A stretch of DNA of 47,123 nt from the NCBI GenBank assembly GCA_902384455.1, contig CABMCB010000032.1:1-47123 (forward strand). Direction: 5' to 3'. A program made the translations under genes and the position numbers. Source of the stretch: an uncultured archaeon (GTDB lineage Archaea; Altiarchaeota; Altiarchaeia; IMC4; SCGC-AAA252-I15). The notes beneath the pieces were generated by a model that worked only from the letters and a program-made list of their open reading frames with translations, was not told where the DNA came from and did no database searches. This document shows, piece by piece, positions 1 through 8,822 of this stretch. The first letter of the stretch is position 1. Each line of letters begins with the position of its first letter.

Positions 1-1
1 C

Positions 2-613
2 ATAGCCACCGCCGCAAAACACTACCCCATGAACATAGCCCTCCACGACATACAAAGGAAGGCCATACTAAACGACCCCGAATGGAAAAACGGCAACTAC
101 TACGACCGCGGTCAGCCTAAGCGAGGACTGTCTCTTGCCCGCCAGATGGGACACATCACATACCTAAGCCACGAAACATTCACAAGGAAATTCGGCAGAG
201 ACCAAAAGAAGACAATTCCAAAAAAGAAGTTTGGGATAGAATTCGAAGTCCAAAGCTACCTCGACTACAACGGCGAAAGCTTCGTCGGAAGGTTCGACGC
301 CAACAGCTACCTCTACATAACCCACGCCATAGACCACTTCGACCTAACCGAAAACGGGAGAAAAACGCTAAAAGGCGTATTCAAAAACGTTAAGACGAAA
401 ATCCTGCTGGTATCATTCACCTCAGACAGCCTGTACCCGCCAGAATACGTGGAAGAAGTATACGCAGGACTTGCGGAAGCAGGCGTCCCCGTAGTCTACA
501 AGAAACTGGACCTGCCTTACGGCCACGACGCATTCCTCGTCTACAACAACACACTAGGCAACGTACTAATCGACTTCCTCACCGAAAACGAGAAACTTAC
601 AGCAACTAAATGA
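2..613 (+). CDS. metX: Homoserine O-acetyltransferase (MetX), 3' part only
   Basis: C-terminal part of an alpha/beta-hydrolase acyltransferase that acetylates homoserine in methionine synthesis. The frame is open to the left window edge: codons before the first ATG at 29 read IATAAKHYP, so the gene starts outside the window. Family signatures are clear. The segment FNEVQR-like 'LHDIQRKAILNDPEW' occurs early, the catalytic Asp lies in 'SFTSDSLYP', and the catalytic His lies in 'YGHDAFL' near the end. The nucleophilic Ser would be upstream, outside the window. The stop overlaps the convergent TBP gene by 8 bases. MetX and the succinyltransferase share the fold, so the acyl donor is inferred from similarity only. 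Confidence 0.88.
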   Translation: MATAAKHYPMNIALHDIQRKAILNDPEWKNGNYYDRGQPKRGLSLARQMGHITYLSHETFTRKFGRDQKKTIPKKKFGIEFEVQSYLDYNGESFVGRFDANSYLYITHAIDHFDLTENGRKTLKGVFKNVKTKILLVSFTSDSLYPPEYVEEVYAGLAEAGVPVVYKKLDLPYGHDAFLVYNNTLGNVLIDFLTENEKLTATK

Positions 614-1145
614 TGGCGTCGAAAGACTTGACGATAGCCATAGTCTTCTCTGCGGCCTCTTTCACCTGCTTGAATGTTTTGGCGCCGGTGATTATCATGT
701 TTCCGCTTCTGAATATGAGCATTACTGTTTTGGGTTCTGCGAGCCGGTAGACGAGGCCGGGGAATTGTTCCGGCTCGTATTCGGTGTTTTCGCTTTCGAC
801 CGCGAGTACGTCAAGGTTCACCTTGAATCCCATGCTTGAGGATGCGACGATGTTTTGTATTGCTACTGTGGGCTTGGCTTTGACCGTTACGCCTCCTTCC
901 TTGAGTTTCTTTAGCAGGTGTACTACGGCTATCTTTATGTCTTTGTTGCTTCTTGCGCCGGTGCAGATTACTTTGCCGGAGGAGAATATGAGCATCGCCA
1001 TCTGAGGGTCCTTGACGCGGTATACTACGCCTGGAAAGTTCTTTGGGTTGTATTCTATTCCAGTGACTTTCTTGGAAAAAACAGCCAAGTCTATTTTAGT
1101 GTAAAGTGTGATGGCCGAAACCATGTTTTCTACGCGAGTTTCCAT
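606..1145 (-). CDS. tbp: TATA-box-binding protein (TBP)
   Basis: General archaeal transcription initiation factor that binds the TATA box and recruits TFB and RNA polymerase. The 179 residues form the typical two imperfect repeats of about 90 residues. Repeat 1 has 'FPGVVYRVKDPQMAMLIFSSGKVICTGA' spread over about residues 37-65, and repeat 2 has the matching 'FPGLVYRLAEPKTVMLIFRSGNMIITGA' about 90 residues later. Length is as expected for archaeal TBP. The start at 1145 is the first Met of the conserved N-terminus. A TATA-like box lies about 35 bases upstream. It is convergent with metX and overlaps it by 8 bases. Confidence 0.97.
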   Translation of the reverse strand: METRVENMVSAITLYTKIDLAVFSKKVTGIEYNPKNFPGVVYRVKDPQMAMLIFSSGKVICTGARSNKDIKIAVVHLLKKLKEGGVTVKAKPTVAIQNIVASSSMGFKVNLDVLAVESENTEYEPEQFPGLVYRLAEPKTVMLIFRSGNMIITGAKTFKQVKEAAEKTMAIVKSFDAII

Positions 1146-1179
1146 GTGAGAGTGAGCCGTTTGTGCGGTTTACATCAGA

Positions 1180-1192
1180 AAGATATACATAA
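1180..1192 (-). promoter_or_regulatory. TATA-like box of the TBP gene
   Basis: Reading the minus strand, TTATGTATATCT lies about 35-45 bases before the TBP start codon. That predicts a transcript start about 10-15 bases before the ATG. Inference from position and AT content only. Confidence 0.45.
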
Positions 1193-1207
1193 GGGGTAAA
1201 GGCAGCT

Positions 1208-1213
1208 AAAAAA
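1208..1213 (-). terminator. Oligo-T terminator after the HAD phosphatase gene
   Basis: A run of six T on the minus strand lies 13-18 bases after the stop codon of the HAD gene. Archaeal termination commonly uses such T tracts without a hairpin. Inferred. Confidence 0.35.
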
Positions 1214-1225
1214 TGAGTCTTAGGG

Positions 1226-1840
1226 TCAAATGATGGCGAGCACGTCTGAAAGAGACTCTATTTCCTCGTCGGCCATTGTTTTTAGGCCTATTGTGTATAT
1301 TCCGGCTTGTTTTCCTGCTGCTGCGTCCACGTCTGTGTCGCCTATGAATACGGCTTGGTGTGGGGGTATGCCGAGTTCTTTCAGGGCTTTGTTTAGCATT
1401 GCGGGGTCTGGTTTTCCTTTGGGTACGTCGTCGCCGCATACTATGGCGTCGATTAGGGGTCTCATCATTGATGCGTTTAGTATGGATTCGGTTACGTCTC
1501 TTGCTGAGTTGGTGGCTACGGCAGTCTTGATTTGGCGTTTCTTAAGTTGCGTTAGGACTTCTTTTGAGTCTGGGAATGGTTTTAGGTTGTTGTAGAATTT
1601 GGCGAGGTTGCGTTCGTATGCTTTGTTTATGGTTTCGGGTGTTGCGCCGGGAAAGAAGAGTTCGATGTCTTTTTCGGTTGATTCGCCCATGATGCTCGTT
1701 TTGAAGTCTTGGTAGTCTACTGCGGTTTTTCCGTATTCGGCAAGCGTTTCGACGAAAACTAGGTACCATGTGCGGACGCTGTCGACCAGTACGCCGTCCA
1801 TGTCGAATATGACGGCTTTAACTTCTTCAGGCCGGTTCAT
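1226..1840 (-). CDS. HAD-superfamily phosphatase (phosphoglycolate phosphatase / beta-phosphoglucomutase-like)
   Basis: Small haloacid-dehalogenase hydrolase of 204 residues, probably a cytosolic phosphomonoesterase or phosphoglucomutase. All four HAD motifs are visible: motif I DMDGVLVDS with nucleophile Asp13 and acid Asp15; motif II Ser/Thr in 'AVATNSA'; motif III Lys in 'KGKPDP'; and motif IV Asp in 'FIGDTDVDAAAGKQAG'. A helical cap lies between motifs I and II. The substrate cannot be told from sequence. It follows the 117-residue hypothetical gene after a 9-base gap and is probably cotranscribed with it. Confidence 0.9.
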   Translation of the reverse strand: MNRPEEVKAVIFDMDGVLVDSVRTWYLVFVETLAEYGKTAVDYQDFKTSIMGESTEKDIELFFPGATPETINKAYERNLAKFYNNLKPFPDSKEVLTQLKKRQIKTAVATNSARDVTESILNASMMRPLIDAIVCGDDVPKGKPDPAMLNKALKELGIPPHQAVFIGDTDVDAAAGKQAGIYTIGLKTMADEEIESLSDVLAII

Positions 1841-1849
1841 GCTGTGTGC

Positions 1850-2203
1850 TCAGGAGAATGGCGTTGGAGCAGGCGAGTTGCTGACTCCTTTAGTCAGGTA
1901 TCTTTCTGCCGGGTTTATTGTGTTTGGGGGAATCTGCCTGGGCACCCTTTTGTATAGGGTGTCTGAGAGGCGGTATGTGTCTTGGCTTATGCTTTCGAAG
2001 TAGAGCAGCGCCCCTTCCGTAAGCTGCTCCAAGTCCCCTTCGTTCAGCCGGACTTCAATCAGAACCTCTTCTCTGTTTGGCGGCCTGACCATTATGCCGA
2101 GCACTGAGCCGGCGGGGGTTGCCCCTTCTTTGAGGGCTTTTTCTGTGTATTCTGTGGGTATGCCGCGTATGTAGGCGATGCGTTGTAGTTTGGCTAAAAA
2201 CAT
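1850..2203 (-). CDS. Hypothetical protein (117 aa)
   Basis: I do not recognise this family. It is a soluble-looking protein of 117 residues with a basic, hydrophobic N-terminus (MFLAKLQRIAYIRGIP) and a middle segment with alternating polar/hydrophobic pattern (GIMVRPPNREEVLIEVRLNEGDLEQL) that looks like beta strands. The C-terminus is Pro/Ser-rich (SNSPAPTPFS). There is no Cys cluster and no clear transmembrane segment. Codon style matches the neighbouring HAD and TBP genes, and a TATA-like box lies upstream, which supports a real gene. It is first in a two-gene operon with the HAD phosphatase. Confidence 0.7.
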   Translation of the reverse strand: MFLAKLQRIAYIRGIPTEYTEKALKEGATPAGSVLGIMVRPPNREEVLIEVRLNEGDLEQLTEGALLYFESISQDTYRLSDTLYKRVPRQIPPNTINPAERYLTKGVSNSPAPTPFS

Positions 2204-2250
2204 GGTGAGTATGAAGAGTATTATAGTGGTTATACAAGCCGAGTTGTGGC

Positions 2251-2260
2251 TATATAAGTA
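2251..2260 (-). promoter_or_regulatory. TATA-like box of the hypothetical-HAD operon
   Basis: On the minus strand TACTTATATA lies about 50 bases before the start codon at 2203. It predicts transcription starting about 25 bases before the ATG. The C-rich stretch just upstream is compatible with a BRE, but this is inference. Confidence 0.45.
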
Positions 2261-2300
2261 GGGGCGGGAGTTAAAAAAGGTTTCGGAAAAAAACGTGAAT

Positions 2301-2334
2301 GACGTTCGATTGAACCCGAAAATTACCGAACGTC
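2301..2334. terminator. Inverted repeat at the end of the methyltransferase gene
   Basis: The arms GACGTTCG (2301-2308) and CGAACGTC (2327-2334) are perfectly complementary with an 18-base loop, and the stop codon of the gene at 2323 lies inside. It may be a weak terminator or mRNA 3' structure. It could be chance. Confidence 0.3.
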
Positions 2335-2877
2335 TGAGGGAACGTTAACCCAGAAGCTGAATTCCTCCATCTGCTTTTTCAACGCCGCAGGAGTCGACCG
2401 GCCATACGACGAAAGCCAACCTCCGTCAGCAAACTCCGCCGGAAGAGAATCATCAACAACTTTGGCGCGGCGAACAAACTCCGCCACACCCCGATTCCTT
2501 ATGACGCTGTCCCGCGGCTTAAAAACGCCGCTCCACAAAGCCCAAACCTTAAACACAGTATCAGGATAACGCCCCCCGCCCATGTCCACAGCCAAAACAT
2601 CGCACCGCTTAACGCGAGAAAAAACCTCCTTAACAGTCTCAAAACTCCTCGCATCACCGCGGACAAAAAAAAGGTTGCTATGCACCTCAACCAACTTCTT
2701 AAACGCCTCCTCCCCCTGAACACCCTTCTCAACAGCAACCGCAACCTTAGCCTTAGACAAATAAGGAACAGTGCTCTGACCCAAATGCGGCCCAATCTCC
2801 ACCACCACATCCCCAACCCTAACCGCCTGCGCAAGAACACTCCTATACCTACCCACCTCATAACAGACGGATATCAT
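2323..2877 (-). CDS. SAM-dependent methyltransferase-like protein
   Basis: Class I Rossmann-fold protein of 184 residues. Motif I is 'VVVEIGPHLGQST' (about residues 24-36), followed by an acidic strand end 'AVAVEKG'. Then comes 'FVRGDARS' (motif II-like) and 'CDVLAVDMGGGRYPDT' (motif III/IV-like). No target-base or protein-specific motif is seen, so the substrate is unknown. It is divergent from smc with only 44 bases between the starts, so the two promoters overlap. Its coding strand prefers G/T-ending codons, unlike TBP and the HAD gene on the same strand. Confidence 0.7.
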   Translation of the reverse strand: MISVCYEVGRYRSVLAQAVRVGDVVVEIGPHLGQSTVPYLSKAKVAVAVEKGVQGEEAFKKLVEVHSNLFFVRGDARSFETVKEVFSRVKRCDVLAVDMGGGRYPDTVFKVWALWSGVFKPRDSVIRNRGVAEFVRRAKVVDDSLPAEFADGGWLSSYGRSTPAALKKQMEEFSFWVNVPSDVR

Positions 2878-2921
2878 GGCGTTTTATTTAAGTTACGGCG
2901 GCCTAATTAATCGGATTAACA

Positions 2922-5900
2922 ATGCGGCTTAGGAAACTCGAGGTTAAGGGTTTTAAGACTTTCAAGGACAAGGTATCCCTCGAGTTCCCAGACAAGTTCA
3001 CCGTCATTGTAGGCCCCAACGGAAGCGGAAAAAGCAACCTCACTGAAGCCATCTGCTTTGTACTCGGCAAAAGCCGCGGACTGCGGGCGACAAACCTTCA
3101 GGAACTTATTTTCAACGGCGGGAAAAACTTCGCCCCCGCAGACAAAACCATCGTGTCCGTAGAGTTCGTGGAAGACGACGGCACAGTCCACCGGCTAAGC
3201 AGGATGGTAGACCGCGACGGCCACAGCCAATACAAACTCGACGACAAAAGAGTGACGCGCCAGCACATCATAGACCTTGTCGGCGACAACGAATACAACA
3301 TAATACTTCAGGACGACGTAACCCGCGTCATAGAGATGAAGCCGCAGGAACGCCGCACCATAATCGACGACCTATGCGGAATAGCTGAATACGACCAAAA
3401 GAAGGACAAAGCACTCAAAGAACTCAAGAAAGTCGAAGAGCACATAAACGAATCCCACATACGCCTGGGAGAAAAACAAAACTACCTAAGGGAACTCGGA
3501 AAAGAAAGGGACGAAGCATTAAGATTCAAAAAAGCGCGCGAAGACCTACGCCAAATAGAAGCAAGCATACTACACTACGAAATCAACCGCCTAACAACAA
3601 GCGAAGTAGGCCTCAAAGAAAAACAGACCACAATAGACACGCAACGCGACGAAGACGTCAAAAAACTCGCCGAAACCAAAAACGCGCTCGAAAAAATACG
3701 CCAAAGAACAAGGGAAATAAGCAGCCGCCTCATACAACTCGAAGAAGAAAAAGGAGTGACCAAGGCCGTGGAAATGCGCGGCCAAATAGCGAGGATACAA
3801 GACCGCATACACGACACCGCAGACAGAAAAAAGAAGGCGGACGCGACTATACAGGACGGCAAGCGCCGCACTCACGCCCTGCAGAAGGAGGAGGAGACCC
3901 TTTCAGCGAAGGCGCATGAACTTCACACACGCCTTGTAGAACTCACAAAATCCATAGACGAAGAAACAAAGAAACTGGGAGACGAAAAACTGGAGGCGCA
4001 AATAAACGAATTGCGCCAGCACATCTCCGACCTCAAGGCCGAAAGGAAATCCCTCGTCGAATCGACTGAGCGGCTTACTGAGGAGCGGGCTGCCACAAGT
4101 CAGAAGGAACTCGCAGACAAGGCAAGCGAAGCCAAATCAACCCTTGACGAAATCCGCGAACGCATAACTGAAGCGGAAGGAAAACACGAAGTCACGACGC
4201 GGCGCATAGACAAACTTAAGGAGAGAAAGAAAGGCCTGGACGAGAAGATAATCCGCCTAAGAAGCGAAGCCGAAAAACTGCGCATAGACGAGGCGCAAAA
4301 GCAGGCGGAATGGAAGGCGCTATCGGATGCCGGCGGCGGAGTAAACAAGGCGGTAAGCTCCGTGCTCAAACTCAAAGACGTCATAAGAGGAATCCACGGA
4401 ACAGTAAGCCAGCTGGGGAAAGTCGTGGACGAAGACTATGAAATCGCCCTTGAAATAGCAGCTCAGGGGCGCCTGCAGGACATAGTGGTGGATAACATAG
4501 ACGTCGCAGCCAAGTGCATTAGGTACTTGAGGGAGAAGCAGATTGGGCGCGCAACTTTCATTCCTCTTGACAAGGTTCGGGTGAAGACTGCTAAGGAGTT
4601 TCCAAGCCGGGCGTTCGGTTTCGCCAGAGACTTCATCGACTGCGACGACGCCTATGACGGCGTATTCAACTACGTCTTCGGCGATACGCTTGTTGTGTCC
4701 GACTTGGAGACTGCAAAGCAGATTGGCATAGGTTCTTACAGGATGGTTACGCTTGAAGGAGACTTAATAGAGCGCACTGGGGTGGTCACCGGCGGGCACA
4801 TAATAAAAAGCCAGGGCATAGGATTCACGAACATCGACGCGTTGGAGGAGGAAGTCAAGAAAATCCGCCGCACACTCGAAGAGCAAATATCAAAGGTTTC
4901 CGAAGCTGAGGAAGAGGCCTCGGTCGTAGACAATGAGATAAGGGAGGTTTCTGTCATCGCCTCCGAAAGCCTTAAGGCAAGTCATGATTTGGCGGTCGAA
5001 CAGAAGGGTCTTGAGGAGCGTGAGGGCGATTTCAGGCGCAGAGCCGAGGAAGCGGAAGCACGTCTTACAGCAGTGGAGGAGACGCTTGAGAAGAACAGGC
5101 AGCGCATCAAAGACATAGACAGGCAGGTGCAGAAGGAAGACGAGACTTTCCAGAAGCTTTGGGCCGAACGCGGAGGGTCTTCTGAGTCGCCGGTTAACCG
5201 GCTTAAGGATGAGAGCAGGGACGTTGAGATTGAGAAGGGTCGTGTTGAGGAGAAGATTACTCTCAACAAACAGCAGATTAAAGAGATTCATGAGTTGGTG
5301 AAGGTTGCTGAGGAGGAGATTAAGGTTCATGAGAAGGCGATTGCCGAGCTTGATGTTCAGAAGGGCGAGATTGAATCGGCTTTGAAGAAGGTTGAGGAGG
5401 AGACTAAGGTTTTGTCTAAGGAGATTGGGAAGCTTCTTGCGGAGAGGGAGGTTCTTGACGGCGAACTGACTGAGTTGGGGTCTCAGCAGGGCGCTGTTGA
5501 GCGCCGTCTGCTTGAGGTTGGCGATGAGGTCAGTAAGTTGCGCGTCCGTTTGGCTGAGGTTACGGCTCAGCTTAACGAGCTTAGGAAGCAGTACGCGGGG
5601 TATGAGGGCGTTGCTGTTGTGGACTTGCGTATAGGAGAGCTTACGCAGAAGAAGCAGCAACTTGAGGAGATGCTTGCGACTTTTGGGGCGGTGAACCTGA
5701 AGTCCATTGAAACATACGACGTAATCAAAAACGAGTATGAGGAGGTTAGAGGTAAACTCGACACATTGAAAAGCGAGCGCCAAAGCATCTTCGACTTCAT
5801 GGCTGAAGTGGAGAAACGCAAGCTTGAAGCGTTCACAGGCGCGTTCGACGTTGTGCGCGCCAACTTCGAAGACATTTACTCTAAACTATCTGGCGGCTCA

Positions 5901-6263
5901 GGAACCCTGATACTGGACAACCCCAAGAGCATAAGCGAATCGGGGCTCATAATAAAGGCTTCTCCGCCGGGCAAGAAGGTAATGAACCTTGAGGCTATGA
6001 GCGGCGGCGAAAAGACTCTCACAAGCTCCGCTTTCTTACTGGCAATCCAGCAGTACAAGCCCACCCACTTCTACGTCGTGGACGAACTGGACGCGGCGTT
6101 GGACCGCTCCAACAGCCTTAAGCTTGCGGAAATGCTCAAAGGAAGCGACTCGCAGTTCATACTGGTCACACACAACGACGCAATGATTCAGTACGCTCAG
6201 TCAGTGATAGGCGTCTCAATGAAAGACGGATTCTCCCAGATAGTCGGCGTAAGACTGGAGTAA
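2922..6263 (+). CDS. smc: Chromosome segregation protein SMC
   Basis: Chromosome condensation ATPase of 1113 residues, close to the usual size (about 1150-1190). The N-terminal head has Walker A GPNGSGKS at about residues 31-38. Two long coiled coils rich in Glu, Lys and Arg flank a hinge at about residues 488-630, which includes 'GTVSQLGKV' and 'GVVTGGH'. The C-terminal head has 'LSGGSGTL' (about 989), the ABC signature 'MSGGEKTL' (about 1026) and Walker B 'FYVVDELDAALD' (about 1050). It acts as a homodimer, normally with ScpA/ScpB; no scp gene follows here. The coding style changes sharply inside the gene: A/C-ending codons at 3000-3850, G/T-ending codons at 4900-5700. Confidence 0.97.
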   Translation: MRLRKLEVKGFKTFKDKVSLEFPDKFTVIVGPNGSGKSNLTEAICFVLGKSRGLRATNLQELIFNGGKNFAPADKTIVSVEFVEDDGTVHRLSRMVDRDGHSQYKLDDKRVTRQHIIDLVGDNEYNIILQDDVTRVIEMKPQERRTIIDDLCGIAEYDQKKDKALKELKKVEEHINESHIRLGEKQNYLRELGKERDEALRFKKAREDLRQIEASILHYEINRLTTSEVGLKEKQTTIDTQRDEDVKKLAETKNALEKIRQRTREISSRLIQLEEEKGVTKAVEMRGQIARIQDRIHDTADRKKKADATIQDGKRRTHALQKEEETLSAKAHELHTRLVELTKSIDEETKKLGDEKLEAQINELRQHISDLKAERKSLVESTERLTEERAATSQKELADKASEAKSTLDEIRERITEAEGKHEVTTRRIDKLKERKKGLDEKIIRLRSEAEKLRIDEAQKQAEWKALSDAGGGVNKAVSSVLKLKDVIRGIHGTVSQLGKVVDEDYEIALEIAAQGRLQDIVVDNIDVAAKCIRYLREKQIGRATFIPLDKVRVKTAKEFPSRAFGFARDFIDCDDAYDGVFNYVFGDTLVVSDLETAKQIGIGSYRMVTLEGDLIERTGVVTGGHIIKSQGIGFTNIDALEEEVKKIRRTLEEQISKVSEAEEEASVVDNEIREVSVIASESLKASHDLAVEQKGLEEREGDFRRRAEEAEARLTAVEETLEKNRQRIKDIDRQVQKEDETFQKLWAERGGSSESPVNRLKDESRDVEIEKGRVEEKITLNKQQIKEIHELVKVAEEEIKVHEKAIAELDVQKGEIESALKKVEEETKVLSKEIGKLLAEREVLDGELTELGSQQGAVERRLLEVGDEVSKLRVRLAEVTAQLNELRKQYAGYEGVAVVDLRIGELTQKKQQLEEMLATFGAVNLKSIETYDVIKNEYEEVRGKLDTLKSERQSIFDFMAEVEKRKLEAFTGAFDVVRANFEDIYSKLSGGSGTLILDNPKSISESGLIIKASPPGKKVMNLEAMSGGEKTLTSSAFLLAIQQYKPTHFYVVDELDAALDRSNSLKLAEMLKGSDSQFILVTHNDAMIQYAQSVIGVSMKDGFSQIVGVRLE

Positions 6264-6332
6264 TTCCATTACAACGCCCCGCACACTAATGCTCCCGCAC
6301 GCAGAAAAAAATATGCGGAAAAAATTCGACTG

Positions 6333-6488
6333 CTAAATATCCTTTAGGCCTAGGTCGTTGCCGCCTGCTGCGCCCGGTCCTCGGGGGAATTGTTTGCCTG
6401 TTGCGGTGCATATGCCCGCCGGAACGTTTGCGGCTATGCAGCCGTTTGGGTTGCAGGTCTTTCGCGGGTTGAGGTAACAAGATGACAC
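6333..6488 (-). CDS. Possible small cysteine-containing protein (51 aa)
   Basis: A GTG at 6488 opens a 51-residue frame, (V)SSCYLNPRKTCNPNGCIA..., ending LKDI. Four Cys lie in the first half, in the spacing C-x6-C-x4-C-x8-C, and may bind a metal. The Gly/Pro-rich second half is low in complexity. It begins 55 bases downstream of the cdc48 stop on the same strand, and a T-rich TATA-like element (AGTTTTTTA) lies about 25 bases before the GTG, which suggests a leaderless transcript. The frame extends further upstream to 6590, but that part overlaps cdc48 and looks non-coding. I do not recognise the family. Confidence 0.4.
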   Translation of the reverse strand: MSSCYLNPRKTCNPNGCIAANVPAGICTATGKQFPRGPGAAGGNDLGLKDI

Positions 6489-6543
6489 AGTAAGTATAGT
6501 GCGGGGGGAGTAAAAAACTTTGGGCGCGTAATATCGTATTACT

Positions 6544-8712
6544 TTATCCTCTTTCTCCGATTGTTTCCCTAAGGCGCTTCCACTTCTCACTGTCGGATTC
6601 AGTGAACGACGACTTCACCTGAGCGAACGCGTCAGTGAAGTTCTTCATCGAGACCTTCTGCGCCTTCGGCTTGTCCTTGCTCTTTTCGATGGCTTCGCGA
6701 ATGGCGTTCATTCCGGCTTCCCTGCATACTGCGGCGATGTCTGCGCCCGTGTATCCTTCAGAGTTCTCCACCAGATCATCGATTTTCACGTCCTCAGCAA
6801 CCTTCATGCCGCGCATGTTCACCTGGAAAATCTTCCTTGCAGACTCCTTGTCAGGGTAAGGAACGTAGAGTATCCTGTCCAGGCGGCCCGGCCGCATTAG
6901 TGCTTCGTCAAGTAGGTCTGGGCGGTTGGTTGAGCCGATTATCATGACGTCCTTGAGTTCTGAGACTCCGTCTATTTCAGTAAGCAGTTGCGCGACGACT
7001 TTTTCGGTGACGTCGCTTCCGAAGTCCTGCCCTCTTTTTGGTATGAGGCTGTCTAGTTCGTCGAAGAATATTATTGCCGGCGCAACCTGCCGCGCGCGGT
7101 GAAACACCTTCCTGACTCCGCGCTCGGACTCTCCCACGTATTTGTTGAGTAGCTCCGGCCCCTTCACTGAAATGAAGTTGACGCCTGATTCCGTCGCGAC
7201 GGCTTTGGCAAGAAGAGTCTTCCCACATCCGGGAGGACCGTAAAGCAATACGCCTTTGGGCGGGGAAACTCCCGTTTCCTTGAAAAGGCCGGGATACTTT
7301 ATCGCCCATTCTACGGCCTCGGAAATCTGCCGCTTCACTTTGTCTAAGCCGCCTATGTCGTCCCATTTTACGGAGGGGACTTCTACTGCGACTTCGCGCA
7401 TTGCTGAGGGCTCTACCCGGGTCATTGCGTCGCGGAAGTCTTCTGCGGTGACCTTGATTTTGTCGAGTATTTCTTTTGACAGTTGCGTGCCTTTCGCCTT
7501 CTTTATGTCGGGCATTATTTTCCTTAGCGCCTTCATCGCCGATTCTTTGCACAGTGATTCCAGGTCTGCGCCGGAGTATCCGTGCGTGATGCTTGCGATG
7601 GCGTCAAGGTTTACGTCTGACGTTAGAGGCATGCCTCGCGTGTGGATTTGAAGTATCTCTTTTCTTCCGTCGCGGTCGGGTATGCCTATGTCTATTTCGC
7701 GGTCGAATCTGCCGGGGCGTCTTAGTGCGGGGTCTATGGAGTCGGGGCGGTTGGTTGCCGCAATCACGACTACTTCCCCCCTGGATTCTAGTCCGTCCAT
7801 TAGGGTTAGAAGTTGGCTTACGACGCGCTTTTCCACTTCGCCCGTTACTTCCTCGCGGCTTGGGGCTATTGCGTCGAGTTCGTCTATGAATATGATTGCG
7901 GGAGTGTGTTCCTGCGCCTGCTTGAATACGTCCCTCAGGTTTTCTTCGCTTTGCCCGTAGTATTTGCTCATTATTTCCGGGCCGTTAAGGGGTATGAAGT
8001 GCGCGTCTGTTTCGCTTGCTACCGCGCGCGCTAGAAGCGTCTTTCCTGTTCCAGGCGGGCCGTGAAGCAGCACGCCTTTGGGCGGCTTGATGCCTAGTTT
8101 TTTGAAGACTTCAGGGTGCTTTATGGGAGTCTCAATCATCTCCCTTATCGCCTCGATTTCATCTTTGAGGCCGCCGATGTCTTCGTACCTTAGGCCGGGG
8201 GAGACTTCGGCCGCTTTGACTGGTGTCTTTGATATTTTGATGGCTGTTTCGGGTGTTACGCGGACGACTCCTCGCGGTTTGACTCCTGCGACGGCTAAGG
8301 GGAATGGCGTTCCCATGACGTCTATTACTACTGAGTTGCCGTGCATCAGAGGCATGTTCATTATGCGCTCCAGCACGTACTCCACGAAGTCTTCGTCGAA
8401 CTCAATCTGCTGTGTCGGCCCAAGGTGGACTTCGACTGCGTCGCTGCATTCGACCTTTTCCACTTTCACTTCGTCGTCAAGGCCTACTCCGGTGTTGTGC
8501 CGTATGATTCCGTCTAGGCGTATGACTCCTTTGTTTCTGTCGGATTCTGGTCCGGGCCATACTAGGACTGCTGCTTTTCTTTTTCCTTCGACAAGAAGTA
8601 CGTCTCCTGAGGAGAGGTTCATTTGTTTGAATGCCGCTGGGTCTAGGCGGGCTATTCCTCGTCCTACTTCGTTGATTTTGGCTTCTTTGACTCTGAGGTT
8701 GGTTTCTTCCAT
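6544..8712 (-). CDS. cdc48: Cdc48/VCP-like AAA+ ATPase (archaeal VAT)
   Basis: Hexameric unfoldase of 722 residues that feeds substrates to the proteasome or remodels complexes. The N domain (about 1-170) has the double-psi barrel start '[18 protein letters not shown]'. D1 carries Walker A GPPGTGKT (218-225), Walker B 'IIFIDELDA' and the arginine-finger region 'RRPGRFDRE'. D2 carries GPPGCGKT (about 490), 'IIFFDELDS' and 'MRPGRLDRI'. Length fits VAT (about 745) without an extended tail, ending 'RETIGERG'. AGGGGG lies about 8 bases before the ATG, and two TATA-like boxes lie upstream. Confidence 0.97.
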   Translation of the reverse strand: MEETNLRVKEAKINEVGRGIARLDPAAFKQMNLSSGDVLLVEGKRKAAVLVWPGPESDRNKGVIRLDGIIRHNTGVGLDDEVKVEKVECSDAVEVHLGPTQQIEFDEDFVEYVLERIMNMPLMHGNSVVIDVMGTPFPLAVAGVKPRGVVRVTPETAIKISKTPVKAAEVSPGLRYEDIGGLKDEIEAIREMIETPIKHPEVFKKLGIKPPKGVLLHGPPGTGKTLLARAVASETDAHFIPLNGPEIMSKYYGQSEENLRDVFKQAQEHTPAIIFIDELDAIAPSREEVTGEVEKRVVSQLLTLMDGLESRGEVVVIAATNRPDSIDPALRRPGRFDREIDIGIPDRDGRKEILQIHTRGMPLTSDVNLDAIASITHGYSGADLESLCKESAMKALRKIMPDIKKAKGTQLSKEILDKIKVTAEDFRDAMTRVEPSAMREVAVEVPSVKWDDIGGLDKVKRQISEAVEWAIKYPGLFKETGVSPPKGVLLYGPPGCGKTLLAKAVATESGVNFISVKGPELLNKYVGESERGVRKVFHRARQVAPAIIFFDELDSLIPKRGQDFGSDVTEKVVAQLLTEIDGVSELKDVMIIGSTNRPDLLDEALMRPGRLDRILYVPYPDKESARKIFQVNMRGMKVAEDVKIDDLVENSEGYTGADIAAVCREAGMNAIREAIEKSKDKPKAQKVSMKNFTDAFAQVKSSFTESDSEKWKRLRETIGERG

Positions 8713-8737
8713 CGTTAATCCCCCTTTTGATTTTGTG

Positions 8738-8767
8738 CTTTAATATAGGTTTGCCTGTTTATAAATC
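8738..8767 (-). promoter_or_regulatory. Two candidate TATA boxes for cdc48
   Basis: On the minus strand, GATTTATAAA (8767-8758) and CCTATATTAAAG (about 8749-8738) lie 46-55 and 26-37 bases before the start codon. The distal one would leave a short leader containing the AGGGGG Shine-Dalgarno; the proximal one would give an almost leaderless mRNA. Confidence 0.45.
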
Positions 8768-8808
8768 TTTTGGGTTGGAAACTGGACCCGCACGGGGGAA
8801 CAAACCTA

Positions 8809-8819
8809 AAAGAAAAAAG
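8809..8819 (-). terminator. T-rich terminator after the flavoprotein operon
   Basis: On the minus strand the sequence after the flavoprotein stop runs CTTTTTTCTTTT. This fits an archaeal T-tract terminator and separates this operon from cdc48 downstream. Inferred. Confidence 0.4.
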
Positions 8820-8822
8820 TGC

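Noticed and set aside
4890-5783. 297-residue antisense frame inside smc
   Set aside because: Leu/Asn-rich mirror of the coiled coil; no family match and smc is intact on the other strand.
6286-6480. 64-residue frame on the minus strand near the end of smc
   Set aside because: Arg/Lys/Gln-rich text typical of a shadow frame; the overlapping frame with the Cys motif is more protein-like.
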